A stretch of DNA of 64,000 nt from positions 124,001 to 188,000 of the forward strand of contig NZ_JAKQYM010000004.1 in the NCBI RefSeq assembly GCF_022662535.1. The letters run 5' to 3'. The notes under the pieces are model-generated. The model worked only from the letters and a program-made list of their open reading frames with translations. It made no database searches and was not told the origin of the DNA. This document shows positions 40,648 to 50,173 of the stretch, in pieces (within the stretch, counting starts at the first letter, position 1; every line of letters begins with the position of its first letter). The translations under genes were made by a program, and so were the position numbers. This DNA is from Polaribacter marinus (GTDB taxonomy: Bacteria > Bacteroidota > Bacteroidia > Flavobacteriales > Flavobacteriaceae).

Positions 40648-42210
40648 TTAGTTGTCTGCTAATTCAAAGCCTTCGGCTTCATTATTGTGCATTTCAACTT
40701 CATTATCTTCAGCTCCATGTGTTAAACGTTTTAATGGTTTTAGTAACGCAATTACAATTAATCCGAAAATTACCGTAAACACAACGATTCCAGTGAAAAT
40801 AGTATATTCACCAAACTCAGCTGATTTTTCCCCTAAGATACCTGCAACTTTACCTCCAAGACCCGTTGCAGCAAAATATAACCCCATCATTAACGATGCA
40901 TATTTTGCAGGAGCTAATTTTGTAACAAATGATAAAGATACAGGTGAAGAAGATAATTCACCAATCGTATGGAATAAATATGCTAAAATTAACCATTGCA
41001 TACCAGAACTACCATTTGCTTCATATTCTCTAACTGCAAGAATCATAAAAACAAAACCAAGTCCCATAATAATGGTTCCTGTTGCCATTTTAAATAATGA
41101 AGAGGCTTCTTTATTTTTAAGTTTTCTTTTTGCCCAAATATTAGCAACCCAAACCGCTAATAAAATAATGAAACCAGCATTTAAACCTTGAAACATAGGA
41201 GTGGGTATAAGCATACCAAATAACATTCTATCTGTTTTTTGTTCTGTATAAACACTCATTAATCCTCCAGCTTGTTCAAACGCTCCCCAAAAAACAATTA
41301 CCAATAGAAATGATAATAAAAGAACTAAGAATCGATCTTTCATTATTTTTGAATCTAAATCTTTATAGATCATCATTAAAAGTCCAATAACTAAAGATAA
41401 AAACACAAAAAGAGCTCCGTAACCCCAATGATCAACACCTTCTTTAGTATATCCAAAATAGAGTGATATTATTATTAAAACAGTCATAATTCCTAAATGT
41501 ACAGGAGATTTAAAAATATTATTAAATAATTCTCCAATAGAAACATCACTTTTTTTATCTTCTAATGACATTTTATTACCAACATGAGTAATGTATTTTT
41601 GCCCCCAAATATAAACTAGTAAACCTAAAATCATTGCAATTCCTGCAAGACCAAATCCAGCGTGCCATCCCCATTTTGCTACTACCAATCCAATAAAAGA
41701 TGTTGCTAATAGAGAGCCTAAATTAATTCCAATGTAAAAAATACTAAATCCTTTATCTCTTCTGATATCCCCTTTTTTATAAAGTCCACCAACCATTGTA
41801 GAAATATTAGGTTTTAAACACCCAACACCAATAATAATAAAACCTAAACCTGTAAAAAATGCCCAGTCTTGCTCAACGGCTAATACTCCATGACCTATAG
41901 ATAGAAGTACAGCGCCTAACATTACTGTCTTTTTTTGACCTAATACTTTGTCTGCTAATATCCCTCCAGGAATAGATATGAGGTACACCAACATTACATA
42001 CCAGCCATATAATTGATAGGCTTCTAACTCTGTCCATCCTAAACCAGGGCCGTTTTTATCTGATGCTTGTGCAATCATATAAATTACTAAAATAGAACGC
42101 ATCCCATAATATGAAAAACGTTCCCACATTTCAGTGAAAAATAAAACGTATAATCCAACTGGATGTCCAAAAAGTTCTTTTTGATGTGGTAATTTAGCGG
42201 TATTACTCAT
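40648..42210 (-). CDS. POT/PTR family peptide transporter (2)
   Basis: A 520-residue paralogue of the next POT gene. VLFFTEMWERFSYYGMRSIL near residues 23-42 and GGILADKVLGQKKTVMLGAV (~79-98), GVGCLKPNISTMVGGLYKKG are the family blocks. The C-terminal tail (KRLTHGAEDNEVEMHNNEAE) is acidic and cytosolic. It imports di- and tripeptides. It follows the DPP-IV gene by 12 bases, so peptides released outside could be taken up by products of the same transcript. Confidence 0.93.
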   Translation of the reverse strand: MSNTAKLPHQKELFGHPVGLYVLFFTEMWERFSYYGMRSILVIYMIAQASDKNGPGLGWTELEAYQLYGWYVMLVYLISIPGGILADKVLGQKKTVMLGAVLLSIGHGVLAVEQDWAFFTGLGFIIIGVGCLKPNISTMVGGLYKKGDIRRDKGFSIFYIGINLGSLLATSFIGLVVAKWGWHAGFGLAGIAMILGLLVYIWGQKYITHVGNKMSLEDKKSDVSIGELFNNIFKSPVHLGIMTVLIIISLYFGYTKEGVDHWGYGALFVFLSLVIGLLMMIYKDLDSKIMKDRFLVLLLSFLLVIVFWGAFEQAGGLMSVYTEQKTDRMLFGMLIPTPMFQGLNAGFIILLAVWVANIWAKRKLKNKEASSLFKMATGTIIMGLGFVFMILAVREYEANGSSGMQWLILAYLFHTIGELSSSPVSLSFVTKLAPAKYASLMMGLYFAATGLGGKVAGILGEKSAEFGEYTIFTGIVVFTVIFGLIVIALLKPLKRLTHGAEDNEVEMHNNEAEGFELADN

Positions 42211-42222
42211 AATTTATCTTTA

Positions 42223-44424
42223 TTATTTAGTTGATTTTTTATTTAAGTTTTCTTCGATAAAGTTAGTCATTTTTGTGAATAAGTTTAAACGAGTGTTTTT
42301 TCCTTTGTAAATTCCATGGGTTCTGTCTGGCACAATAAACATATCAAATTGTTTATTAGCTTCAATTAAAGAATTGATCATTCTAAAACTATTTTGTACA
42401 TGTACATTATCATCACCCGTTCCATGAACTAATAAGTATTTTCCTTTTAATTTTTCTGCATAATTTATTGGTGAGTTTTCATCATATCCTTTTGGATTTT
42501 CTTGGGGAGTTCTTAAAAAACGTTCTGTATAAACCGTATCGTAAAAACGCCAAGAAGTAACAGGAGCAACTGCTATGGCTGTAGTAAAAATATCATTTCC
42601 TTTTAAAATACAATTTGTACTCATATGCCCACCAAAAGACCAACCCCAAATCCCTATATTATTTTCATCAATATAAGAGCGTTTTGCTAGTTTTTTTGCC
42701 GCAGCAATTTGATCTTCCGTTTCATATTTTACCAAGTTTAAATAAGTAGATTTCTTAAAATCACTTCCTTTAAAACCTGTTCCGCGCCCATCAACACAAA
42801 CAATAATCATTCCTTTTTGTGCCAACATGTTGTGCCAATAATCGTTACTGCTATTCCATGTGTTTCCAACTTGTTGAGAACCCGGACCCGAATATTGAAA
42901 CATCAACATTGGATATTGTTTATTCTCATCAAAATCAAGAGGTTTTATCATCCACATATTTAAATCGTTTCCATTAATGTTGATGGTAGAAAACTCTTTT
43001 GGACTTATTTTATAATTAGATAATCGTTCTTTTAATTGGGTATTGTCTTTAATTACTTTTAACCTTTTTCCATTTCCAGAATACAAAGAATAAACTGGTG
43101 GAATTTTTGCAGAAGAGTATGTATTGATAAAGTAGTTAAAGTTTTTGCTAAAAGCAGCATTACTTTGTCCGTCTTTATTTGTTAATAATTTTTTGTTTTT
43201 TCCATTTAAACCAATAGCGTATATACCTCTGTTTGTAGAACCATTTTCTACAGATTGATAGTAAATTGTTTTTTTGTCTTTGTTGTAGCCGTAATAATTG
43301 GTTACTTCCCAATTTCCTTTTGTAATTTGATTGATAAGTTTTCCGTTAAAATCATAATGATAAATATGATTGAATCCATCTTTTTCACTAGTCCAAATAA
43401 AACTATTGTCATTTAAAAAAGTAAGGTTATCGGTAATGTCAACGTAAGCTTTATCCGTTTCATTTAACAACAAAGTAGCGCTTGTTTTTACAGCGTTTAC
43501 TTTATAAAGGTTTAAATTATTTTGATGACGATTTAAAGTTGTAGCAACTAGAGTGTTTGCATCATTAGACCATTTAATTCTTGGAATATATTCGTAATCA
43601 CCTAAAGAGATTTTTTTTGTAGTTTTAGTAGAAACAGCATACATGTGTAAGGTAACATCTGCATTTTTTTCTCCTGCTTTTGGATATTTAAAAACTTGTT
43701 GAGTTGGGTATTTGTCGTTACCAACAATGTCCATAGAAAAAGTAGGTACATCCGTTTCGTCAAAACGTAAAAAAGCTAAATACTTACTATTCTTACTCCA
43801 TTCAAAAGCTCTAACAAAGGCAAATTCTTCTTCGTAAACCCAATCGGTAATTCCGTTTATGACGCTGTTTATTTTACCGTCATTTGTAATTTGAGTTATT
43901 TTATTCGTTGTAAAGTTTTTAATAAAAAGATTGTTGTCTTTTGCATACGCTACTTTTTGGTTGTCTGGAGAAAAAATTGGTTCTTGAATTCCTTCGCCAA
44001 TTAAACTTAATTTTTTTGATGCAATATCATAGGCATAAAAAGTTCCTTTAAAAGAATGTCTATATATTTTCTGAAAATTTGTCCCTAAAATTAGTTTGGT
44101 TTCATCATTATTAAAACTATAAGAAGAAAAAGAGTTTAAATCTTTTAAATCCGAACTACTTACAATTGTTTCAATTTTTTCTAATGTTTTATAACTGTAC
44201 TTGTCTACTGTTGTTGATCTTGTTTGTCTATCGTAATTTAGTAAAGAATAAAAATCACCATTCATTGAGTTTAAAGAATTCATTCTTTCTGCATAAAATG
44301 TCCCGTTCCAGATTTCTTCTAATGTAATTTCTTTTGTGTTTGAGTTTTGTTTTAAAGTTGTTTGTGAGATAGTATTAAAACTAACAAGCAATAGAATAGT
44401 TGCTAAAAGGATTCCTTTTTTCAT
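42223..44424 (-). CDS. S9 family peptidase, DPP-IV type
   Basis: About 733 residues from ATG 44424 (MKKGILLATILLLVSFNTIS, signal peptide); a TTG three codons upstream is less likely. The beta-propeller domain (residues ~30-480) contains WVYEEEFAFVRAFEWSKNSK, which carries the paired Glu (EE) that DPP-IV uses to bind the free N terminus. Catalytic Ser lies in GIWGWSFGGHMST (~residue 610), Asp in VHGTGDDNVHVQNS (~688) and His in DRTHGI (~718). It should release N-terminal dipeptides (Xaa-Pro/Ala) in the periplasm. First gene of the cluster with two POT transporters, which could take up its products. Confidence 0.94.
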   Translation of the reverse strand: MKKGILLATILLLVSFNTISQTTLKQNSNTKEITLEEIWNGTFYAERMNSLNSMNGDFYSLLNYDRQTRSTTVDKYSYKTLEKIETIVSSSDLKDLNSFSSYSFNNDETKLILGTNFQKIYRHSFKGTFYAYDIASKKLSLIGEGIQEPIFSPDNQKVAYAKDNNLFIKNFTTNKITQITNDGKINSVINGITDWVYEEEFAFVRAFEWSKNSKYLAFLRFDETDVPTFSMDIVGNDKYPTQQVFKYPKAGEKNADVTLHMYAVSTKTTKKISLGDYEYIPRIKWSNDANTLVATTLNRHQNNLNLYKVNAVKTSATLLLNETDKAYVDITDNLTFLNDNSFIWTSEKDGFNHIYHYDFNGKLINQITKGNWEVTNYYGYNKDKKTIYYQSVENGSTNRGIYAIGLNGKNKKLLTNKDGQSNAAFSKNFNYFINTYSSAKIPPVYSLYSGNGKRLKVIKDNTQLKERLSNYKISPKEFSTININGNDLNMWMIKPLDFDENKQYPMLMFQYSGPGSQQVGNTWNSSNDYWHNMLAQKGMIIVCVDGRGTGFKGSDFKKSTYLNLVKYETEDQIAAAKKLAKRSYIDENNIGIWGWSFGGHMSTNCILKGNDIFTTAIAVAPVTSWRFYDTVYTERFLRTPQENPKGYDENSPINYAEKLKGKYLLVHGTGDDNVHVQNSFRMINSLIEANKQFDMFIVPDRTHGIYKGKNTRLNLFTKMTNFIEENLNKKSTK

Positions 44425-44534
44425 TATAATCAAAATATTTAATAAAAGTTTGCCAAGTTTACGGAAAAATCAGTAAAAAATGTCTTAAAAAATGATAAAT
44501 CTTGAATATAACATCTTCTTTTGCGAGATTGAAT

Positions 44535-44542
44535 TATATTTG
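44535..44542 (+). promoter_or_regulatory. Putative -7 box of the mevalonate genes
   Basis: TATATTTG fits TAnnTTTG, 26 bases before the HMG-CoA reductase ATG. It is divergent from the S9 peptidase gene. A -33 box at normal spacing is not clear. Confidence 0.45.
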
Positions 44543-44567
44543 TTGTTGATCGATTATAGAACAATAT

Positions 44568-46301
44568 ATGAGCAAAATAATTTCAGGATTTTCAAAATTA
44601 ACCAAAGAAGAAAAAATTCAATGGCTAGCAGAAAATTACTTTAATAATACACTAGACACTGTAAAAATTATTAAGCAATATTGGAATATTGACAATGATT
44701 TACAACAACTTCACGATGATTTTATAGAAAATACAATTTCTAATTTTTATATGCCTTTGGGTGTTGCTCCTAATTTTATCATTAACGATAGAGTTTATGC
44801 TGTTCCTATGGTTGTAGAAGAAAGTTCTGTAGTTGCAGCGGCTTCTTTAGTGGCAAAATTTTGGAGTACAAGAGGAGGCTTTAAAACCAAAGTAATTGGT
44901 ACAACCAAAATTGGGCAAGTACATTTTATGTTTGCAGGTAATAAAATTGATTTAGAAACATATTTCAATACTAATAAAACAGAGTTATTTGCAGCTACAG
45001 CTTCCATAACCAAAAACATGGAAAAACGTGGGGGTGGAATATTAGATATAAAACTAGTAGACAAAACAGATAAATTAGCCAATTATTATCAATTACACAT
45101 CACTTTTGAAACGAAAGATTCAATGGGAGCAAACTTTATTAACTCTTGCTTAGAGGCAATTGCTAACGAGTTTAGAAATGATGAAATAGAGATTGTAATG
45201 AGTATTCTTTCTAACTACGTTCCAGAATGTTTGGTAAGGGCAGAAGTGAGTTGTAAGATTGAAGAATTGGGCGGAGAAAATCCACAAAAATTTGCTGAAA
45301 AATTTTACCAAGCAATAAAAATTGCAGAAATAGAACCTTATAGAGCTGTTACTCATAATAAAGGAATTATGAATGGCGTTGATGCGGTTGTTTTAGCAAC
45401 AGGAAATGATTTTAGAGCAGTAGAAGCAGGTGTGCATGCATATGCTTCTCGTTCTGGACAATACACAAGTCTGTCACATTGTAGTATTGATGATGGAATT
45501 TTTAAGTTTTGGATAGAATTACCATTAGCTTTAGGAACTGTTGGCGGATTAACCGCTTTACACCCAATGGCAAAATTGTCTTTAGAAATGTTGCAAAAAC
45601 CATCTGCAAGAACATTAATGCAAGTTATGGCAGCAGCAGGTTTGGCACAAAATTTTGCTGCCTTAAGAGCCTTAACAACAAAAGGAATTCAGCATGGACA
45701 CATGAAAATGCACTTGCAGAATATTTTAAATCAATTAGGTGCAACTGAGGAAGAAAAAATAGAAATTACGAATTATTTTGATAAAAGAACAGTTTCTCAT
45801 TCTGCAGTAGTGACCAAATTTAATCAATTACGAAAACCAATAATAAGTTGGGTTGATTTTTTAAATTTTGATGAAGTTAGAGCGAAACTAAGTACTTTAA
45901 AAGTAGATAATGCTCCTGTTTTTGGAAAAATGAATAGTCAGCAAATGATTGAACACTTAAGTGCGGTTACACAAATTGCTAATGGAAATTGGAAAGTTGA
46001 TGCTTTTGTTTCTGATGATAAGATGGCTCGTAGAAGACCTTTTTTAAACACAGAGAATGAATTGCAAATGGGTTTTAAAGCTTCGTTTTTGTCAGAAGAA
46101 CCCAATGATTTAAAATTTACTTCTATTGATGCGGCAATTGATGATTTAATTAACCAAATTCAAGTATTTGTAAAAGTCTTTACAGATGATAAAAACAGGA
46201 TCATCGTTCATCCCTTTTTTGGGGAATTGGATTTTGACTATTGGAAGAAATTTCAAGTGAAACATTTTACACATCATTTTAAACAATTTGGTCTCGTATA
46301 A
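44568..46301 (+). CDS. HMG-CoA reductase (class II) fused to a DUF1569 domain
   Basis: A 577-residue protein. Residues ~1-425 are class II HMG-CoA reductase (reduction of HMG-CoA to mevalonate, or the reverse): PMVVEESSVVAAASLVAKFW with the catalytic Glu, KDSMGANFINSC (~184-195), THNKGIMNGVDAVVLATGND (~262-281), GTVGGLTALHP and GIQHGHMKMHLQNI with the catalytic His (~373). Residues ~425-577 are a second domain, FGKMNSQQMIEHLSAV and HPFFGELDFDYWKKFQVKHF, which matches DUF1569 (a DinB-like fold). A lone reductase ends near 430. There is no stop, frameshift sign or start between the parts. Its stop overlaps the GHMP kinase start by one base. Confidence 0.88.
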   Translation: MSKIISGFSKLTKEEKIQWLAENYFNNTLDTVKIIKQYWNIDNDLQQLHDDFIENTISNFYMPLGVAPNFIINDRVYAVPMVVEESSVVAAASLVAKFWSTRGGFKTKVIGTTKIGQVHFMFAGNKIDLETYFNTNKTELFAATASITKNMEKRGGGILDIKLVDKTDKLANYYQLHITFETKDSMGANFINSCLEAIANEFRNDEIEIVMSILSNYVPECLVRAEVSCKIEELGGENPQKFAEKFYQAIKIAEIEPYRAVTHNKGIMNGVDAVVLATGNDFRAVEAGVHAYASRSGQYTSLSHCSIDDGIFKFWIELPLALGTVGGLTALHPMAKLSLEMLQKPSARTLMQVMAAAGLAQNFAALRALTTKGIQHGHMKMHLQNILNQLGATEEEKIEITNYFDKRTVSHSAVVTKFNQLRKPIISWVDFLNFDEVRAKLSTLKVDNAPVFGKMNSQQMIEHLSAVTQIANGNWKVDAFVSDDKMARRRPFLNTENELQMGFKASFLSEEPNDLKFTSIDAAIDDLINQIQVFVKVFTDDKNRIIVHPFFGELDFDYWKKFQVKHFTHHFKQFGLV

Positions 46302-47248
46302 TGAATTATTATTCTAACGGAAAACTTTTATTAACAGGAGAATACCTAGTTTTGGATGGTGCAAAATCTTTAGCGGTACCCACAAAATTTGGACAAAATT
46401 TAATTGTCGAAAAAATAGACGAACCTCAAATTATTTGGGGAAGTTTTACACATACAGGTGAATGTTGGTTTGAAGCAGTTTTTGATTTACCAAAATTGCG
46501 TTTAATTAGTTGTACCTTTAATTCTGATAAAGAAGGAAGTGGAGAAGTTATTGCAGAAACCTTGTTGGATATTTTAAAAGAAGCCCAAAACTTAAATCCA
46601 GCTTTTTTAGAATCAGAAAATGGATTTGTAGTAAAAACAAGGCTAAATTTCCCGAGAAACTGGGGGTTAGGAAGCTCATCAACCTTAATCAATTCAATGG
46701 CTTCTTGGGCAAAAGTAGATGCTTTTAAGCTCTTATGGAATTCCTTTAAAGGAAGTGGTTATGATGTAGCTTGTGCACAAAATGATACGCCTGTTTTTTA
46801 TCAAATAGAAAATATTCTTTCGTCTGAGCTTGAGATGACACCTAAAGTAGAGCAAGTTGAATTTAACCCAAGTTTTAAAGAAAATTTATTTTTTGTATAT
46901 CTAAATCAAAAACAAGATTCAAAAGAAGGAATTGCAAAATTTAGAGAAAGTGATATTAATTTTGGTAAAGAAATAAAAAGGATTTCAGAAATTTCTGAAG
47001 AATTATTAAAAGTTGAATCCTTAGAAAAATTTGAAAAATTAATTGTTGAGCATGAGCAAATTATCAGTTCTATTATCAAATTAAAAACAGTAAAAGAAAA
47101 ATTATTTCCAGATTATTTTGGAGCTATAAAAAGTTTAGGTGCATGGGGGGGAGATTTTGTTTTAGTAACAGGAAATTCATCAACACCAGCATATTTTAAA
47201 AAGAAAGGATTCGAAACTATTTTGACTTATCATCAGATGGTTTTATAA
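46301..47248 (+). CDS. GYDIA family GHMP kinase (mevalonate pathway)
   Basis: A 315-residue GHMP kinase. The N terminus MNYYSNGKLLLTGEYLVLDG is the substrate-binding start, the ATP loop is LNFPRNWGLGSSSTLINSMA (residues ~112-131, GLGSSS), and GSGYDVACAQNDTPVFYQ (~150-167) is the family-naming GYD(I/V)A motif. The C-terminal GAWGGDFVLVTGN matches motif 3. By context with HMG-CoA reductase it phosphorylates mevalonate or phosphomevalonate for isoprenoid and carotenoid synthesis; which of the two is not decided by sequence alone. Translationally coupled with the reductase gene (TAATG). Confidence 0.88.
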   Translation: MNYYSNGKLLLTGEYLVLDGAKSLAVPTKFGQNLIVEKIDEPQIIWGSFTHTGECWFEAVFDLPKLRLISCTFNSDKEGSGEVIAETLLDILKEAQNLNPAFLESENGFVVKTRLNFPRNWGLGSSSTLINSMASWAKVDAFKLLWNSFKGSGYDVACAQNDTPVFYQIENILSSELEMTPKVEQVEFNPSFKENLFFVYLNQKQDSKEGIAKFRESDINFGKEIKRISEISEELLKVESLEKFEKLIVEHEQIISSIIKLKTVKEKLFPDYFGAIKSLGAWGGDFVLVTGNSSTPAYFKKKGFETILTYHQMVL

Positions 47249-47383
47249 TAAATATATTAGGTTTTGACTGAGTTTGACCTGATAATTAATATTCTAAATG
47301 CCTCCTAGAGCATTACTGAAAGCAAAAATATTTTGTATGAAAGTAGCGAACGTAGTTCTTGATAGGTTTTATACAAGAAAAAA

Positions 47384-48595
47384 ATGAATAAAGTAATAAT
47401 TATTGGAGGTGGAGCAGCAGGATATTTTACAGCAATTAATGCAAAAGAAAATAATCCTGATTTAGATATTACGATTCTTGAAAAAGGAAAAGATGTCTTA
47501 CAAAAAGTAAAGATTTCTGGAGGTGGAAGATGTAATGTTACACATGCATGTTTTGAGCCAAAAGAATTGGTGAAATTTTATCCAAGAGGAGAAAAAGAAT
47601 TGTTAGGCCCTTTTCATCAATTTATGACCGGTGATACTTTTGAATGGTTTGAAAATAGAGGGGTTCCTTTAAAAATAGAAGATGATAATCGTGTTTTTCC
47701 AGAGGCGAATACTAGTCAAGCAATTATAGATTGTTTTCAAAAAGCTGTTGATAACTTAGGCATTAAAGTGTTGACAAACTCTGGTGTAAATTCGGTTTCT
47801 CAACAAGATAATAAATGGGTTATCAACACAAAAGAGCAAAACTTTGAAGCTGATAAATTAGTAATCGCTGCAGGAAGTTCTAAGAAAGTTTGGGATTTAT
47901 GTAAAACATTAGATCATTCTATAATAGAGCCTGTTCCATCTTTGTTTACCTTTAATATCAATGACAAACGTTTGGTAGATTTATTAGGGACTTCGGTTCC
48001 GAATGCTACGGTTACGATTTCTGGAACAAAATTAGAAGCATCAGGTCCTTTGTTAATTACCCATTGGGGAATGAGTGGGCCAGCAATTTTAAAATTGTCT
48101 GCTTTTGGAGCAAGAATTTTAGCAGATAAAAATTACCAATACAACGTAGAAGTAAATTGGTTGTCTAGACCTACCGATAAAGTATTGAATGTTTTATTAA
48201 ATTTAAAAAAGAAAGAACCTAGAAAAACAGTCATTTTAAAATCTCCTTTTGTAGAGGTTTCTAAAAGATTGTGGGAGCGGTTTGTTTTGTTTTCGGGTAT
48301 TTCTAAAACTCATAATTGGGCTGATTTAAGTAGTGTGCAATTAGAAAATTTAGCAAATCAATTAACCAAAGGAATCTACAATGCAAATGGAAGAACTACT
48401 TTTAAAGATGAATTTGTAACGGCTGGTGGAATCGATTTAAAAGAAATCAATTTTAAACGTTTTGAAAGTAAGAAACATCAAAATTTATTCTTTGTTGGAG
48501 AAGTTTTAAACATTGATGCCGTTACTGGAGGTTTTAACTTTCAGAATGCTTGGACTGGTGGGTTTATTTGTGCGAATGCTTTGGCAGAGGATTAA
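47384..48595 (+). CDS. NAD(P)/FAD-dependent oxidoreductase, HI0933 family
   Basis: A 403-residue flavoprotein of the HI0933/YhiN (BaiN-like) family. The FAD dinucleotide fold is at the N terminus (VIIIGGGAAGYFTAINAKEN), followed by KISGGGRCNVTHACFEPKEL (residues ~44-63) and the second FAD contact LVIAAGSSKKVWDL. The C terminus holds FTAGGID-like FVTAGGIDLKEINFKRFESK and LFFVGEVLNIDAVTGGFNFQ, which is nearly invariant in the family. Its substrate is unknown in flavobacteria. It lies 135 bases after the GHMP kinase and may have its own promoter. Confidence 0.92.
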   Translation: MNKVIIIGGGAAGYFTAINAKENNPDLDITILEKGKDVLQKVKISGGGRCNVTHACFEPKELVKFYPRGEKELLGPFHQFMTGDTFEWFENRGVPLKIEDDNRVFPEANTSQAIIDCFQKAVDNLGIKVLTNSGVNSVSQQDNKWVINTKEQNFEADKLVIAAGSSKKVWDLCKTLDHSIIEPVPSLFTFNINDKRLVDLLGTSVPNATVTISGTKLEASGPLLITHWGMSGPAILKLSAFGARILADKNYQYNVEVNWLSRPTDKVLNVLLNLKKKEPRKTVILKSPFVEVSKRLWERFVLFSGISKTHNWADLSSVQLENLANQLTKGIYNANGRTTFKDEFVTAGGIDLKEINFKRFESKKHQNLFFVGEVLNIDAVTGGFNFQNAWTGGFICANALAED

Positions 48596-48601
48596 TATTA
48601 A

Positions 48602-48650
48602 TTGTCATTTCTATGATAGGAGAAATCGTATCATAATTATATGATTCCTT
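48602..48650. repeat. Degraded REP-like element
   Basis: AATTGTCATTTC...AGGAGAAATCG followed by GATTCCTTAATTGCC keeps the left arm layout of the elements at 10313 and 11236, but the right GACA end is lost. Confidence 0.35.
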
Positions 48651-48713
48651 AATTGCCTAAAAAGGCTTATTTTGGAAAGATAAATTAACAAGTAAAAACA
48701 ATAACTAATTGTT

Positions 48714-49268
48714 ATGGCAAGAACAGAATCAAACGAATTTAAAAACGGAACAATAGCACCCGATTTTAAATTATTAAATACAGTTGATGCTACTTTTCTT
48801 ACTTTAGATAGCGTAAAAGGAGATAAAGGAACTGTAATTATGTTTATTTGTAACCATTGTCCATTTGTAATTCATGTAAATGATGAATTGGTAAAAATGG
48901 CCAATGAATATCAACAAAAAGGGATTAATTTTATAGCAATTAGTTCTAATGATGTAGAAAATTATCCGCAAGATGCTCCTAAATTAATGCAAAAAATAGC
49001 AAAAGAGTTAAAGTATCCTTTCCCGTATTTGTATGATGAAACTCAAGTTGTAGCAAAAGTATATGATGCCGCTTGTACTCCAGATTTCTATGTGTTTGAT
49101 GCCAGCTTAAAGTCGGTGTATCACGGACAATTAGATGACTCTAGACCAGGAAATGGAAAACCGGTTACAGGAAAAGATTTAAGAAGTTCTTTAGACAACT
49201 TGTTAGAAAACAAACCTGTTTTAGAAAACCAAAAACCAAGTATGGGTTGTGGAATCAAATGGAAGTAA
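48714..49268 (+). CDS. Peroxiredoxin-like thioredoxin-fold protein (AhpC/TSA)
   Basis: A 184-residue cytosolic protein of the Redoxin/AhpC-TSA family. IAPDFKLLNTVDATFLTLDS opens the fold; VIMFICNHCPFVIHVNDELV has a CNHC pair near residues 46-49 (a CxxC variant with the resolving Cys replaced by a His-flanked one) and VYDAACTPDFYVFDASLKSV (~117-136) holds a third conserved Cys before the cis-Pro. This CNHCPF / ACTPDF combination is typical of a common bacterial subgroup of unknown substrate, probably acting as a thiol oxidoreductase. Ends SMGCGIKWK, a well-kept C-terminal motif. Confidence 0.9.
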   Translation: MARTESNEFKNGTIAPDFKLLNTVDATFLTLDSVKGDKGTVIMFICNHCPFVIHVNDELVKMANEYQQKGINFIAISSNDVENYPQDAPKLMQKIAKELKYPFPYLYDETQVVAKVYDAACTPDFYVFDASLKSVYHGQLDDSRPGNGKPVTGKDLRSSLDNLLENKPVLENQKPSMGCGIKWK

Positions 49269-49275
49269 TTTGATT

Positions 49276-50013
49276 CTATTTTTTTCTTTGAGTGTACTTT
49301 CTATGAGTTTTTATCAGTCGATATCTTAAATCATCATAAAAAAGACTCATAAGTAAAATAATAGCAGCAAAAATAAGAGTGTTTAATTTTAGGTTGAATT
49401 TAGAATATAATAATCCACCCACTAAACCACCCGCAAAAAAGAAAGAAATAATAAATATTCGGAGCTTGATATTTGCTTTCAATTTTTCTCTTTGTGGATG
49501 TGATCTTGGAAAAAATAGTTGAGATAGGTCGATACCTAAATCGGTAAACAACCCTGTAAGGTGTGTTGTTCTAACAATTGCATTTGAAATTTTTGTGACA
49601 AATGAATTTTGAATACCCATAGCAAAAAGAAGCAAGCAAATAATGATATTCGGGAATTCTATTTTAATAAGATCACTTAATAATCCTATTGAAATTAATA
49701 CAATAGATTCTATAATTGTGGGAATAAAGAAAACATTTAGCTGTTTATTTTCATTAAACTTCTCTATCAATACACTTGATAAAAATGAGCCAAAGAGAAA
49801 AGAAAATATGTATAAGAAGTATATTGTGCCTTTCCAAACCTCAAATTCTGCTACATCATTGATAAATAAGGCAAAATGACCAGTTACGTTAGTTGTTAGT
49901 TGTTTAAAAGATAAAAAACCAGTTACGTTTACAATTCCGGCTACAAATGACAAAACTGTAGCAATGCGTAGATTGTGTTTTAAAGTTCTATTTTTACCTT
50001 GATGTCTAAACAT
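49276..50013 (-). CDS. YoaK family (DUF1275) membrane protein
   Basis: A 245-residue membrane protein with six or seven predicted helices. FVAGIVNVTGFLSFKQLTTNVTGHF (seen in part as GFLSFKQLTTNVTG, residues ~31-44) matches the conserved N-terminal motif of DUF1275/YoaK; MGIQNSFVTKISNAIVRTTH and LTGLFTDLGIDLSQ (~131-165) match the second. Function is unknown; proposed to be a transporter-like membrane protein. A basic C-terminal tail (KTHRKYTQRKK) lies in the cytosol. Monocistronic, convergent with the thioredoxin-fold gene (7 bases between stops). Confidence 0.9.
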   Translation of the reverse strand: MFRHQGKNRTLKHNLRIATVLSFVAGIVNVTGFLSFKQLTTNVTGHFALFINDVAEFEVWKGTIYFLYIFSFLFGSFLSSVLIEKFNENKQLNVFFIPTIIESIVLISIGLLSDLIKIEFPNIIICLLLFAMGIQNSFVTKISNAIVRTTHLTGLFTDLGIDLSQLFFPRSHPQREKLKANIKLRIFIISFFFAGGLVGGLLYSKFNLKLNTLIFAAIILLMSLFYDDLRYRLIKTHRKYTQRKK

Positions 50014-50115
50014 GCTGTCTTATTTATCTTTTAGTTTTAAAAGTAGAAATTAAATATAGTGTAAAGTTAAATTTTTAGTACAAACGGTATTGATATAATC
50101 CATGAAAATTTATAT

Positions 50116-50150
50116 AAAAAAAGGATGAACTTTATGTTCATCCTTTTTTT
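50116..50150 (-). terminator. Terminator of the T9SS operon
   Basis: AAAAAAAGGATGAAC pairs perfectly with GTTCATCCTTTTTTT around a TTTAT loop (15-base stem). It lies 24 bases after the OmpA stop on the minus strand. Confidence 0.88.
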
Positions 50151-50173
50151 GTAAATTAGAAAGTAACTAATTG

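Noticed and set aside
40652..41191. 179-codon plus-strand frame opposite the second POT gene
   Set aside because: It is antisense to a clear transporter gene in a mirrored codon frame, with no domain signal; the same applies to other antisense frames such as 9527-9841, 11458-12288, 32217-32504 and 61401-61703.
47249..47383. AGGTTTTGACTGAGTTTGACCT as a terminator hairpin after the GHMP kinase
   Set aside because: The pairing is imperfect and there is no T run after it, so it was not called.
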